From Prevotella sp. (lineage in GTDB: Bacteria; Bacteroidota; Bacteroidia; Bacteroidales; Bacteroidaceae): 43,304 bases of DNA. The notes below the pieces were generated by a model, which saw only the letters and a program-made list of their open reading frames with translations, ran no database searches and was not told the DNA's origin. The stretch lies in assembly GCA_024681875.1 (NCBI GenBank), contig JAILAA010000031.1, positions 1-43,304 on the forward strand, read 5' to 3'. Each line of letters begins with the position of its first letter. The first letter of the stretch is position 1. Shown here piece after piece: positions 11,486 to 19,706 of the stretch. The translations under genes were made by a program, and so were the position numbers.

Positions 11486-14335
11486 TCAGGGGGTGTGTAG
11501 CAGATGTCCGTCAAGGGTAACACCAGCAGCGGACATGCTGATACGTGTCTCTTTGCCGTTATTATAGAAGGTGGCGTTGAAGTGGCCCGTTGAGTCAGAT
11601 ACGGCATTGGGATTCCAGTAGAGCGTGCGACGGTAATCGGCGGGTAATCCCTCAACCGTACGATGACTGTAGTCAGGCTGATAGAAGTCTTCAGCCATAT
11701 TGAAGCCACGCATGATAATATGGCGGTCGCGGAAAGTGGGCTGAACGCCATCGTCAGGGATGAGTTCCAAGTCTACAGTGGCATCGGGGCTATGCGCTTC
11801 GTAGACCATCAGCGAGTCCTCGGTGCGAGGCTCGTAGTCAGTGTACACGCGAATATTCTGCAGATGCTTCAGCTTCAGGATGCGATAGAGATGCGTTGAC
11901 GTGCGGTTGGCCACAAAGAGACCTGCCTGCTCAGCCTCGTCACCGGTGGCGTAAGGTGAGTAGTTACGATAATAAGTATGTCCCTCAATGCGCCCGTCAA
12001 CATTGTATTTCAGAGGACGGTTCATATTACCGAAGAGCAGCTTGCACACCTGCACAGGAAATTGTCGCATATCGAGCTTACCAAAGCTGAGACCGCGATC
12101 AGTAAGATCATTGTAAATGTCGTAGGCGTTGACAACGTATGCAGGCTTCTTCCAATCTATGGCGCGGCGGCCACGCCGCTTGCCCTTCACGTTGACCTCG
12201 CCCAGCTCATGCACGTCGTTCTCCATCGAGTATTCTGAGAGTGTATCGACAAGTTCAGCATATTCGACGTTGGGCTGATGTTTCTCGTAAAAGTTATAGT
12301 CATGGGTGAAGACGGGAAAGAACATGTCGCGCTTGACGTAATAGTCAGGGAAGGCATCCTCGTCAAGTATCTTGGCATCCTTACGCGAAGCCATGTTCTT
12401 TTTCAAGGAGTCCTTCTCATTATAGGCTTTCATATTGAGATAAGTCATTCCGTAGAACGGTGGCACTTCGAAGAGGAAGCGTCCGTTCTTCGTTTCCTGT
12501 ATAGCACCCACGAACTGGTCACCAATGGACACCTCAGCCTCTACCAGTACCTCATGTTTGAGGTTTCCGTGGTTGATGCCTATATTATCGTTGGCCGATG
12601 CCAGGTCGCTGTAGATGACGGTGGGCGCAGAGACGGTGCTTGTAGTTTCCGTTTCCCCACCCGAACCTTCTGAGTCGCTGTTGTAGGAAACAATGTCTCC
12701 CAAATGGTCGTCTTCTTCTGTATCGCTAGGGAAGCGACCAAACTGCCAGTCGGTAATCTCGTCGTAGCCGGCCTGGTAGTCGCCTACGGGAATGATGTTC
12801 AGCATCTTGTAGACGGCACCTTCTATGGTTAGCGACTTTTCTGGCTCATAGCGCATGGGGCGGTCGGCAACGGCCAGCTCCTGCCACTTGTATTTCCGCC
12901 AACCTTGTACCATCATCAGCAGGTCCAAGTGGTGGCGGTGCACATCGTCGTCTGCCTCGAAGTAATAGGCGGGATGAGCAATAAACCCGCGTAACTCACT
13001 GCTAAGCAATAAATCGGTCATCAGGTTGCCGTCGTCGTAGCTGGGCTCACTGGTGTAGGTGTCGCGAATAGCTAAAGAGAAGGTTGTGGGTTGGCTGACA
13101 CCATGCAGCTGTATGGGTAGGTCGATGAGCTCATAGGGCGAGTAGGTGTGTGCCCGCTCGATGGGAGCAGTGATGAGAAGTGAATCGTGTTCGTGGTTGT
13201 TGACGAAACAGAGGCGGTCGGCCACAATCTGCCCATCGCTATCGAAGAGTGTGATATCAGCCACGCCGGAGGGCAGCTCGTCGAAGGGAAGAATGATTGA
13301 TGAGCTGAGATTTGAGAGTGAAGAGTTGAGTGTTGAAGTTTGAGAATTGAAAGACACCTGCTCGAAGTATTTCAAGGCGCCACGGCACAGGATGCTCACA
13401 GCATAGTCCTTGTCCTGTGGCAGTCCGTAGGCCTTGATATCGAGGCGGTTGCCATCGAGCCTTATTGTGGCTCCTTGAACCTCAGCCTTTGGCAAGTTGA
13501 TGGTCCAGTCCTTGTTACGCCAATGGAAAGAGGCGTGCAGCCGTTTGCCGTTGGGTGTGACAGTAAAGACACCACGGCCCATGTGCTCAGTTTTCAGGGG
13601 GATAGTCTGGCCGTTACCCATGTCGATGGTGCCTTTGATGTTAATGGCCTCCCCGTGCTGGTCGTTCACTTCGAAGGCCACTCGGTTTTCTAGGCCATCA
13701 ATCAGGTGTCCGCCCTCTGGATAGAAATTTACCACGAGATCATCCTTTTTCTTGCGGGGAAGGCGCGTCTTAGGCCGTTGGTACATGTAACGCGCATCGT
13801 AGTCGCCCTCTTTCTCAGGCTTGCTGTAGATAGGCAGCACACGGCTATAGAGACCATCCCACACACGGAAGTAGTCGGCAGCCATCTGCTTGTTATAGAA
13901 CCACCAGGTCTCTTCTTTGCGGTAATAATGTTCCCTCACATTGAAGTTTAGATTCCAGCGTGTATAGGCGCGCAACTCATAATAGCCGCTGTAGAGTGAG
14001 TCTGTCAGTTCAAACTGTCCACAGGTATAACCGGTAGGACTAATGATGACTGTCTGGCGCTCTACAAGCATACCATCGGGTGACAGCAGCTCTACATAGA
14101 GCAGGCGGCTCATATTGGTAGGCTGAAGGTTATCAGCACGTACCACATAAGCCTTGTACCACAGGGTGTCGCCTACGAAATAACATTGGTTATCTGTATG
14201 GACGAAAACCTTTTCTTGCACCTGCTGCTCAGAAGATGCCATCAGCGTCTGCCTGATGTCCTCAAGGTTGCCCGCTCGTACCTCCACTGCGATACCCATT
14301 AACAGACAGACAATACAGCTTAGAATTCTGTTCAT
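11486..14335 (-). CDS. MG2/plug-type outer-membrane-associated protein
   Basis: 949 residues with a signal peptide (MNRILSCIVCLLMGIAVEVRA). The start at 14335 was chosen because the longer frame adds an unrelated 27-residue leader. An MG2-like macroglobulin domain (about 40-140, with VFVHTDNQCYFVGDTLWYKA) begins the mature protein. A segment containing GEVNVKGK near residue 710 resembles TonB-receptor plug regions. The C-terminal TLYWNPN...STGHFNATFYNN motif (near 910) is typical of the MG2 proteins of Bacteroidota. No beta-barrel follows. Such proteins are usually annotated as TonB plug or carboxypeptidase-like proteins of unknown role. It lies 104 bp downstream of dnaA on the same strand. 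Bases 13302-13350 are an in-frame heptamer repeat. Confidence 0.8.
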   Translation of the reverse strand: MNRILSCIVCLLMGIAVEVRAGNLEDIRQTLMASSEQQVQEKVFVHTDNQCYFVGDTLWYKAYVVRADNLQPTNMSRLLYVELLSPDGMLVERQTVIISPTGYTCGQFELTDSLYSGYYELRAYTRWNLNFNVREHYYRKEETWWFYNKQMAADYFRVWDGLYSRVLPIYSKPEKEGDYDARYMYQRPKTRLPRKKKDDLVVNFYPEGGHLIDGLENRVAFEVNDQHGEAINIKGTIDMGNGQTIPLKTEHMGRGVFTVTPNGKRLHASFHWRNKDWTINLPKAEVQGATIRLDGNRLDIKAYGLPQDKDYAVSILCRGALKYFEQVSFNSQTSTLNSSLSNLSSSIILPFDELPSGVADITLFDSDGQIVADRLCFVNNHEHDSLLITAPIERAHTYSPYELIDLPIQLHGVSQPTTFSLAIRDTYTSEPSYDDGNLMTDLLLSSELRGFIAHPAYYFEADDDVHRHHLDLLMMVQGWRKYKWQELAVADRPMRYEPEKSLTIEGAVYKMLNIIPVGDYQAGYDEITDWQFGRFPSDTEEDDHLGDIVSYNSDSEGSGGETETTSTVSAPTVIYSDLASANDNIGINHGNLKHEVLVEAEVSIGDQFVGAIQETKNGRFLFEVPPFYGMTYLNMKAYNEKDSLKKNMASRKDAKILDEDAFPDYYVKRDMFFPVFTHDYNFYEKHQPNVEYAELVDTLSEYSMENDVHELGEVNVKGKRRGRRAIDWKKPAYVVNAYDIYNDLTDRGLSFGKLDMRQFPVQVCKLLFGNMNRPLKYNVDGRIEGHTYYRNYSPYATGDEAEQAGLFVANRTSTHLYRILKLKHLQNIRVYTDYEPRTEDSLMVYEAHSPDATVDLELIPDDGVQPTFRDRHIIMRGFNMAEDFYQPDYSHRTVEGLPADYRRTLYWNPNAVSDSTGHFNATFYNNGKETRISMSAAGVTLDGHLLHTP
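13302..13350. repeat. In-frame heptamer repeat inside the MG2 gene
   Basis: Seven units: GAGCTGA, GATTTGA, GAGTGAA, GAGTTGA, GTGTTGA, AGTTTGA, GAATTGA, in strict 7-bp register with a TTGA core. Read on the gene strand they encode a Ser/Asn/Leu-rich linker (SQTSTLNSSLSNLSSS). Confidence 0.7.
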
Positions 14336-14367
14336 TTTCTTGTGTTGTAATATCATGTACACATGCA

Positions 14368-14381
14368 CATCATATATGATG
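14368..14381. promoter_or_regulatory. 14-bp perfect palindrome upstream of the MG2 gene
   Basis: CATCATATATGATG is its own reverse complement and lies 33 bp before the leftward ATG at 14335, where an operator could sit. No clear -7 element was found beside it, so a regulatory role is only possible. Confidence 0.25.
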
Positions 14382-14439
14382 CACAATTCCGCCAATGGTT
14401 TAACGGGTAACGGCAAAGAATGAAAGAAAAACAGATGAT

Positions 14440-15849
14440 TTATTGCTTCAGCTTGAAAGAATTCTCAATGCTGTTCATGTCGTCAAGGAAGGCCTTGTCC
14501 ACCTTCATGCGCTCCTGTACGGCAGAGCAGCTGTGCAGCACAGTGCTATGGTCACGACCGCCTATGAGCTGGCCAATGCGAGAGGCAGGCATCTTGGTGT
14601 ACTTCTGCGCCAGATACATCGAGATCTGTCTCACCTGCACATATTCGCGCTTGCGACTCTTGCTGAACACATTCTGCTGAGTCACGCCGAAGTGTCGGCA
14701 TACTGCCTCCAGAATGTCATCAACGGTCAGCGGATGGTTGTCGGTCTTCACGGCACGCTTGATAATACGCTCTGCCAAATGCATGTCGACGGCAGAGTTA
14801 TAGACGATGGAATAGGCCATGAGCGAGTTCACCACGCCCTCCAGGTCGCGCACGCTGCCGTTGGCAGTCTGTGCAATGTAGCTGATGACGTCGGCTGGAA
14901 TCTTCAGGCCGTCGTGTCTGCACTTGGAGTTAAGGATATCAATGCAGAGCTGCATGTTGGGCTTCTCCAACTCGGCAATAAGTCCACAGGAGAAGCGTGT
15001 CAGCAGGCGGTCCTTGACCCCCTCGAGATCCACGGGCGGCCTGTCGCTTGCCAGTACAATCTGCTTGCCTAAGCGGAACAGATGGTCGAAGATATGGAAG
15101 AAGGTGTCAAGCGTCTTCGGCGAATTCACCCACTCCTGTATATCATCCACGATGAGTACGTCGATGGTCTGGTAGAAGTTGATAAAGTCGTTGGTGGTGT
15201 TGCGGCGCACGGCGTCTGTATACTGCACCTGGAAGAGGCGGGCCGACACATAAAGCACGCGACGACGCGGATCCAGACGCTTGCACTCCACACCGATGGC
15301 GTTGATGAGGTGCGTCTTTCCACAGCCTGAAGGTCCGAAGACGAAGAAGGGGTTGAAGGTGGACTTGCCGGGATGCTGGGCGATGGTGAGACCCACGGTG
15401 CGCGGCAACTTGTTGGAGTCACCCTCGATAAAGGTCTCAAAAGTGTTCCGAGGATCCAGCTGCGGATTCAGCTCCTGCGGCACAGCAGCGTCGAGGACGG
15501 TTGGCGACTGGTTGCCACGTGTGGTGGCAGCTGGCGCTTCAATGTCGGCGGGGCGCTCGCCCTCCATATCCACTTTTTTACCGTTCTCACGGTCGACAAC
15601 AAGGCGGTAGGTGAGTTTGACGTTGGTCTTGAAGCTGTTATTCAAGGCCCAGGCCATCAGGCGCACGTAGTACTGCTCCAAATACTCGTAGATGTACGGA
15701 CTTGGAACCTGCACCAACACCGTCGAAAGCTTTTCATCGAAGCTTTCGAAGACGATGGGCTCGAACCACGTTTTATATATCTGCTCAGTAACGTTCTGCC
15801 TGATGAGGTACAGGCAATGTTCCCAGAGCTCCTGATGACTCTTTCGCAT
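14440..15849 (-). CDS. dnaA: Chromosomal replication initiator DnaA
   Basis: Binds DnaA boxes and melts the replication origin. 469 residues of normal length and order. Domain I (about 1-90) holds SHQELWEHCL and TWFEP, and a Pro/Ala linker follows. The AAA+ domain has Walker A GPSGCGKTHL and Walker B VLIVDDIQEW. Domain IV has the DnaA signature GGRDHSTVLHSC near the C-terminus. The start at 15849 fits the conserved N-terminus. A promoter candidate lies 62-93 bp upstream. The gene stands alone on its transcript apart from possible read-through into the MG2 gene. Confidence 0.97.
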   Translation of the reverse strand: MRKSHQELWEHCLYLIRQNVTEQIYKTWFEPIVFESFDEKLSTVLVQVPSPYIYEYLEQYYVRLMAWALNNSFKTNVKLTYRLVVDRENGKKVDMEGERPADIEAPAATTRGNQSPTVLDAAVPQELNPQLDPRNTFETFIEGDSNKLPRTVGLTIAQHPGKSTFNPFFVFGPSGCGKTHLINAIGVECKRLDPRRRVLYVSARLFQVQYTDAVRRNTTNDFINFYQTIDVLIVDDIQEWVNSPKTLDTFFHIFDHLFRLGKQIVLASDRPPVDLEGVKDRLLTRFSCGLIAELEKPNMQLCIDILNSKCRHDGLKIPADVISYIAQTANGSVRDLEGVVNSLMAYSIVYNSAVDMHLAERIIKRAVKTDNHPLTVDDILEAVCRHFGVTQQNVFSKSRKREYVQVRQISMYLAQKYTKMPASRIGQLIGGRDHSTVLHSCSAVQERMKVDKAFLDDMNSIENSFKLKQ

Positions 15850-16360
15850 TAGTTTTAGATTATTATCCAGCAGAAAGTCGGTTGGAACCGCTTTTTCTAC
15901 TTTCCGAGTGCAAAGTTCGCAAAAAAAAATGATACGTGCAAATCGTCTGTTTTTTCCCAGCGTGTTTACAATCAGCGTAACTCACTCTTATTTGGTCATT
16001 TATATTGTTTCACGAATTTTGGCTACAAACGGCTATTGCAAAATTGGATGCTTTTGTTTTTCAGCACTTTAAAAGGTAAAAAAAACGGCTTTGCGCGCCA
16101 TTTCTTATTTAGACAAAATTCAATTTACATATTTTTTTTCGTACAAGATTGATAACTACGCTAACAACAGAAGCGTGCAGCCACACAGTCAGGAAACTGG
16201 AGAAGATCAGACATACACTTTCGGACTACAAAGGTAAAAATATTATTAAAATGTAAAGATTTTTACTCCGCTTTCTTTACAAAAAATAATTGCAAACTTG
16301 AATTTCAAGCCATTCTCAGCCTCGCTCAGCGCCTCTTTTGTAAAAAAGTGGAAGTAAGAA
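15850..16360. other. A/T-rich dnaA upstream region, no gene seen
   Basis: 511 bp without a credible coding frame, rich in A and T runs. It contains the dnaA promoter candidate (15911-15942) and a second perfect minus-strand -7 element (TACCTTTG, 16236-16229). I found only one near DnaA box (TTATCCAG, 15863-15870) rather than a cluster, so an origin cannot be claimed. Confidence 0.6.
15911..15942 (-). promoter_or_regulatory. Probable dnaA promoter
   Basis: On the minus strand TTTG (15942-15939), 20 bp, then GAACTTTG (15918-15911), one mismatch from TAnnTTTG. The surrounding TGCAAAG on the plus strand resembles the other promoters in this window. The leader would be about 55 nt. Confidence 0.5.
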
Positions 16361-17263
16361 TTATTTTTCTTTCCTGCCAAAAACGGAGAAGTTGATATAG
16401 CGGCGAGGATGCGCCTTGAAGTCGAGCAGCAGCGAGTCTACATCGCGCATGGTTGTGGTGATATTCTCGTAGAGCCGAGCATCGTTGAGCAGCATGCCTG
16501 CAGTGCCGTGCGGGCTGTTCAGTGCTGCAGTGAGCTGCTGCACATTGGCCAGCGTCTGGTCTACACGCTGCATCGTGGCCTGCAGGTCGATCTGCGAGAG
16601 ATTGCCTGTCAGCGTCTGCGTATTGTCGAGCACACCCGCGGCCTTTGTCATCATCTGCGGCACCTGACGGTTGAGCTGCACCGAGAGCTGGTTCAGCTGA
16701 CGCGCGGTGCTGTTGAGGCTGGCAGTAAGCGCCTCGGTATGATGCAGGGTGTTAGCCAGAGCCGGATCTGACGCGAGTGCCTGAAGACTGACCAAGATGG
16801 TGTCAAGCTTGGGCAGCAACTGTTCCACTTGAGGCAGCATCTCGGCAGCCTTATCCATCAGGCCCAGCTGCAAGCCGCCATCAATAGTGTCGCCCTTGGC
16901 GAGAATGCGGCCTGTGGCTGGACCGAGACGCAGTTCCAGCTTCACATTGCCGATAAAGTCGCTCACAATTTCGGCACGTGAGCCTTCATAGAGCTTTAGC
17001 TTCGGGTCGAGGTCGACAGTAGCAATAATGCAGTCGGGTTTCGAATAATCATAGTCGATATGTTCCACTACGCCCACACGGTAGCCGTTGGCATAGATGG
17101 GGCTCGACTCTGACAGTCCACTGATGTTGTTGAAACGGATGTAATACGCATCGTTTGACGAAAACAGCGATAAGCCCTTAAGAAAGTGCATGCCCATGAA
17201 AAGCACGACGATGGCCAAGAGGGCCATGAGGGCTATTTTAACTTCTTTGGTGAAAAACTTCAT
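16361..17263 (-). CDS. MCE (MlaD-like) lipid-transport protein
   Basis: 300 residues. An N-terminal transmembrane helix (about 9-28, ALMALLAIVVLFMGMHFL) is followed by one MCE domain (about 38-115, with GLSESSPIYANGYRVGVV). A long helical region with many Leu, Gln and Asn residues follows, as in MCE proteins that form periplasmic rings or tubes for phospholipid transport. It is the last gene of a probable four-gene operon beginning at 19567. No MlaE or MlaF partner is in the window. The 21 bp separating it from the amidase stop are made of TCAATGG heptamers, and one unit supplies that stop codon. Confidence 0.85.
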   Translation of the reverse strand: MKFFTKEVKIALMALLAIVVLFMGMHFLKGLSLFSSNDAYYIRFNNISGLSESSPIYANGYRVGVVEHIDYDYSKPDCIIATVDLDPKLKLYEGSRAEIVSDFIGNVKLELRLGPATGRILAKGDTIDGGLQLGLMDKAAEMLPQVEQLLPKLDTILVSLQALASDPALANTLHHTEALTASLNSTARQLNQLSVQLNRQVPQMMTKAAGVLDNTQTLTGNLSQIDLQATMQRVDQTLANVQQLTAALNSPHGTAGMLLNDARLYENITTTMRDVDSLLLDFKAHPRRYINFSVFGRKEK

Positions 17264-17291
17264 TTAATGGTCAATGGTCAATGGTCAATGG
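17264..17291. repeat. Heptamer repeat at the amidase-MCE junction
   Basis: TTAATGG followed by three copies of TCAATGG in 7-bp register. It fills the gap between the two minus-strand genes and its last unit contains the amidase stop codon (TGA, 17287-17285). Confidence 0.75.
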
Positions 17292-18511
17292 TTGCGACGG
17301 AACTCCTCGATGGCAGCGTTGACATCGACGCGCTCGTCGTTCTTGAAGGCTATGATGAAGGCCTGCGGGAACTTACCGAGGATGTCCTTGCGCAGTTGCT
17401 TGATTTCGTTATAGTTCTCTGAGGCGCCCACAGTGTATTTCCACATGTTGCCGTCCTTGTAGCTCTCTACGCCCTGCAAACCTTTGAACTGGCGGTCGTT
17501 GGGCGATAGCTGGCGGTCGGCAGCCATGATCTGCACCTTGAAGACGGGAGCCCCTTCCCCTGCCCCACTCTGTGAGGGAGGGGTGTCATTGGCTTGCACG
17601 CCCGCATTATCTGTGGAAGGAGTTTCTTCTCCCCTCCCTGCAGGAAGAGGTTGTGGATTGGTCTGCTGCGGATTGGTCTGCTGCGGATTAGTCTGCTGCG
17701 GATTGAATTTCTTGTTCTTATATGCCACAAAAGCCTGGTAGATGCCTTTGCCCATAGCATCTACGTTGGCTTGATTGGTAAGATAGGCGGCTTCCGAGGG
17801 GGTGGTGATATATCCCAGTTCAATCAGGCAAGCGGGCATCGACGTCTCGCGCAACACGAGGAAAGCGTCCTGCTTTACGCCCTTGTTGGGCCGTCGGGCG
17901 GTGTTGCACACGTTCTTTTGAATAAGTTGTGCCAGCTCAACGCTCTCGGCCATATTCGTCTCGTTGACGATGTCGAAGATAATGTAACTCTCTGGCACAC
18001 GGGGGTCAAAGCCTGCATAGTGCTCTCTGAAGTCACTCTCGATGGTGACAACCTCGTTCTCACGCATGGCGGCGCTGCGTTTCTCGTCCGAGCGTCGCAT
18101 ACCCATCGTGTAAGTCTCCATGCCCGAGATAGGCTTACGGCTCTCCACAGAGTTGGTGTGAATGGAAATAAAGACGTCGGCCTTGTTCCTGTTAGCAATG
18201 GCTGCACGTTCATGCAGGGGGATGAAGACATCGGTCTTGCGGGTGTAGATGACCTTCACATCAGGACAGTTCTGTTCCACCAGTTTGCCGAAGGCCAACG
18301 CCACATTCAGGTTGATGCTCTTCTCCTTGGCGCGATTGGCACAGGCACCGCCATCCTTGCCACCATGTCCTGCATCAATGACGAGCACGAACTTGTTCTT
18401 TTCTGCAGATGAAGATGTGAGAGGTAAGAAGTAAGAGGCAAGAAGTACCAGCAGTACCTTCACCATCAGCATCGTCCTCCATCTTTTGGCCTTATTCATA
18501 TCACTTAACAT
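17285..18511 (-). CDS. N-acetylmuramoyl-L-alanine amidase with SPOR domain
   Basis: Zinc amidase (Amidase_3) that cuts peptidoglycan side chains, probably at division sites. 408 residues from 18511; ATG codons at 18499 and a little further in are also possible. A hydrophobic N-terminus is followed by the catalytic domain. Zinc and active-site residues appear in DAGHGGKDGG (His), KEKSINLN (Glu), ISIHTNS (His) and CLIELGYI (Glu). A low-complexity linker with three NPQQT units leads to a C-terminal SPOR-like domain (VFKVQIMAAD to FIIAFKNDE). Part of the linker is encoded by DNA homologous to the 131-bp repeats at 37968 and 38261. The signal region overlaps a heptamer repeat. The gene starts 13 bp after folB. 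Confidence 0.9.
   Translation of the reverse strand: MLSDMNKAKRWRTMLMVKVLLVLLASYFLPLTSSSAEKNKFVLVIDAGHGGKDGGACANRAKEKSINLNVALAFGKLVEQNCPDVKVIYTRKTDVFIPLHERAAIANRNKADVFISIHTNSVESRKPISGMETYTMGMRRSDEKRSAAMRENEVVTIESDFREHYAGFDPRVPESYIIFDIVNETNMAESVELAQLIQKNVCNTARRPNKGVKQDAFLVLRETSMPACLIELGYITTPSEAAYLTNQANVDAMGKGIYQAFVAYKNKKFNPQQTNPQQTNPQQTNPQPLPAGRGEETPSTDNAGVQANDTPPSQSGAGEGAPVFKVQIMAADRQLSPNDRQFKGLQGVESYKDGNMWKYTVGASENYNEIKQLRKDILGKFPQAFIIAFKNDERVDVNAAIEEFRRNH
17548..17655. repeat. REP-like DNA serving as amidase linker
   Basis: Within the amidase gene, GAGGGAGGGGTGTCATTGGC followed by TTGCACGCC lines up with the reverse complement of the 131-bp repeats (GGGAGGGGTGCAATTAC, then TTGCA-GCC). A second GC-rich block, CTCCCCTCCCTGCAGGAAGAGG-like, lies at about 17630-17651. 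It encodes the Pro/Ser/Gly-rich linker between catalytic and SPOR domains. Confidence 0.55.
18417..18444. repeat. In-frame heptamer repeat in the amidase signal region
   Basis: GTGAGAG, GTAAGAA, GTAAGAG, GCAAGAA in 7-bp register, then the decayed unit GTACCAG. On the gene strand it encodes ASYFLPLTSS at the end of the signal peptide. Confidence 0.6.
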
Positions 18512-18524
18512 ATTCTTTCACGAT

Positions 18525-18911
18525 TTACTCTTCACTGTTTCCGCCTCTCTTACAACGGATCTCCACACCGGCACCGGCACTGTCGACACCCATAGGCGGG
18601 TTTTCCTTCGTCAGCTTCAGGTCAACTGACTGAGCCATTGGAAAGCGCTGAAGAATGGCCTCGGCAATGCGGCCTGCGGCGTGCTCCAGAAGGCGTGACG
18701 GCCTGGCCATCTCTTCCTTCACGACTTCAACGACATCGGCATACGACAGTGCAAAGCGGATGTTGTCTGTTTCCAAGGCTCTATACATATTATAATGTAC
18801 ACGCAATGTAATGACAAACCAAGCACCGACGCGCTGCTCCTGCTCTAAGACGCCATGATGGGCGTATAGGCGCAGATCGTTGACAAAGATGGAGCTGCTC
18901 TTCAGTCTCAT
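18525..18911 (-). CDS. folB: Dihydroneopterin aldolase
   Basis: Converts 7,8-dihydroneopterin to 6-hydroxymethyl-dihydropterin and glycolaldehyde in folate synthesis, in the cytoplasm. The 128 residues match the usual family length. Characteristic motifs are LYAHHGVLEQE near the start, LLEHAAGRIAEAIL in the middle and LTKENPPMG towards the end, where the Lys is the expected catalytic residue. The start overlaps the stop of the upstream gene by 4 bp (ATGA), which indicates translational coupling, and the amidase gene follows 13 bp later. Confidence 0.93.
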   Translation of the reverse strand: MRLKSSSIFVNDLRLYAHHGVLEQEQRVGAWFVITLRVHYNMYRALETDNIRFALSYADVVEVVKEEMARPSRLLEHAAGRIAEAILQRFPMAQSVDLKLTKENPPMGVDSAGAGVEIRCKRGGNSEE

Positions 18912-19567
18912 ACTTCGTTGTTGTCGTTAGTCTCAGGTTGACCGGGCAGGTACTTCTTCAGGGCGCGCTCCACGCCATTCTTCCACGTGTTGATGCTCTC
19001 GTCCTTCAGTTGCAGGGAGGACACGAGACGGATGACGTGCTCGATGGGCATACGGTAGCGCAACACACCGGAGATGAGCTTGGCATAGTTCCAATACTCG
19101 GGGTTGAACTTCTCACTGAGTCCCTCGACGGTGATCTTATAGCCACGGGTGTTCTCAAACTGGAAGTCGTAGCGCTTCGTGCCATCGAGTCCCACCTGCT
19201 TCACAATCTTACCCTTGCTCACCGATTTGGGCAGCATGATGCCCTCATCATCGTCTTGCAGGCCTGTAAAGATTTCGTAGGGATAGCCGTCAAGCAGACC
19301 GACGAGAGCCACCCATTTCTCCTTGTTGTTCTGGAATCGCACCACGTCACACTCCAGCACCTGAGGACGCACCTCAGTCACCTGAGGCCTCGGCTCTACA
19401 GGCAGAGGTGTTTCAACTGCTAAAGTGTGCAGATGTGCCAGCATACGTGCGGTCTGTTCAGCGCTGATGGCCTTCTTGCTACCCTTGTCCATGTCGGCCA
19501 GCACCTGAGCCACATGCTGTTCGCCGCCCATCGCATTCAACCACGCCGTAAGCAAATCCTTGTCCAT
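18908..19567 (-). CDS. Stand-alone NrdJ C-terminal (TSCPD-like) domain protein
   Basis: 219 residues. The start at 19567 is preferred because the upstream in-frame ATG at 19600 falls inside the promoter's -7 element. From about residue 75 the sequence (VVRFQNNKEKWVALVGLL, PYEIFTG, EGLSEKFNPEYWNYAKLISG, NTWKNGVERALKKYL) strongly recalls the C-terminal region of B12-dependent class II ribonucleotide reductases (NrdJ) of Bacteroidota. The usual Cys-rich zinc-ribbon tail is absent and so is the catalytic barrel. The first 70 residues are helical and not recognised. It might regulate or assist ribonucleotide reductase; this is inference from similarity remembered, not searched. First gene of the operon with folB, the amidase and the MCE gene. 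Confidence 0.65.
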   Translation of the reverse strand: MDKDLLTAWLNAMGGEQHVAQVLADMDKGSKKAISAEQTARMLAHLHTLAVETPLPVEPRPQVTEVRPQVLECDVVRFQNNKEKWVALVGLLDGYPYEIFTGLQDDDEGIMLPKSVSKGKIVKQVGLDGTKRYDFQFENTRGYKITVEGLSEKFNPEYWNYAKLISGVLRYRMPIEHVIRLVSSLQLKDESINTWKNGVERALKKYLPGQPETNDNNEV

Positions 19568-19597
19568 GTCGTCATTCTTTCTTTGAAATATTCGGTG

Positions 19598-19628
19598 CAA
19601 AGTTACGAAAAGTCAAGAGCAAAACAAA
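19598..19628 (-). promoter_or_regulatory. Promoter of the NrdJ-like/folB/amidase/MCE operon
   Basis: On the minus strand TTTG (19628-19625), 19 bp, then TAACTTTG (19605-19598), a full consensus match. A 12-bp A-tract (minus strand, 19648-19637) just upstream may act as an UP-like element. The leader is about 25 nt. The block TGCAAAGTTACGAAAA of this promoter recurs at 19680-19695. Confidence 0.7.
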
Positions 19629-19706
19629 GAAATTCATTTTTTTTTTTTGCCGAGACGGAGTAACTTCGCGACTTTTGTTGCAAAGTTACGAAAAAAAACG
19701 AGAGCC

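Noticed and set aside
15850..16360. Replication origin next to dnaA
   Set aside because: The region is A/T rich, but I see only one imperfect DnaA box (TTATCCAG) and no cluster; Bacteroidota origins are not always beside dnaA.
19680..19695. A second promoter upstream of the NrdJ-like gene
   Set aside because: TAACTTTG is present at 19688-19681, but no TTTG occurs at the right distance; it looks like a partial duplicate of the promoter at 19598-19628.
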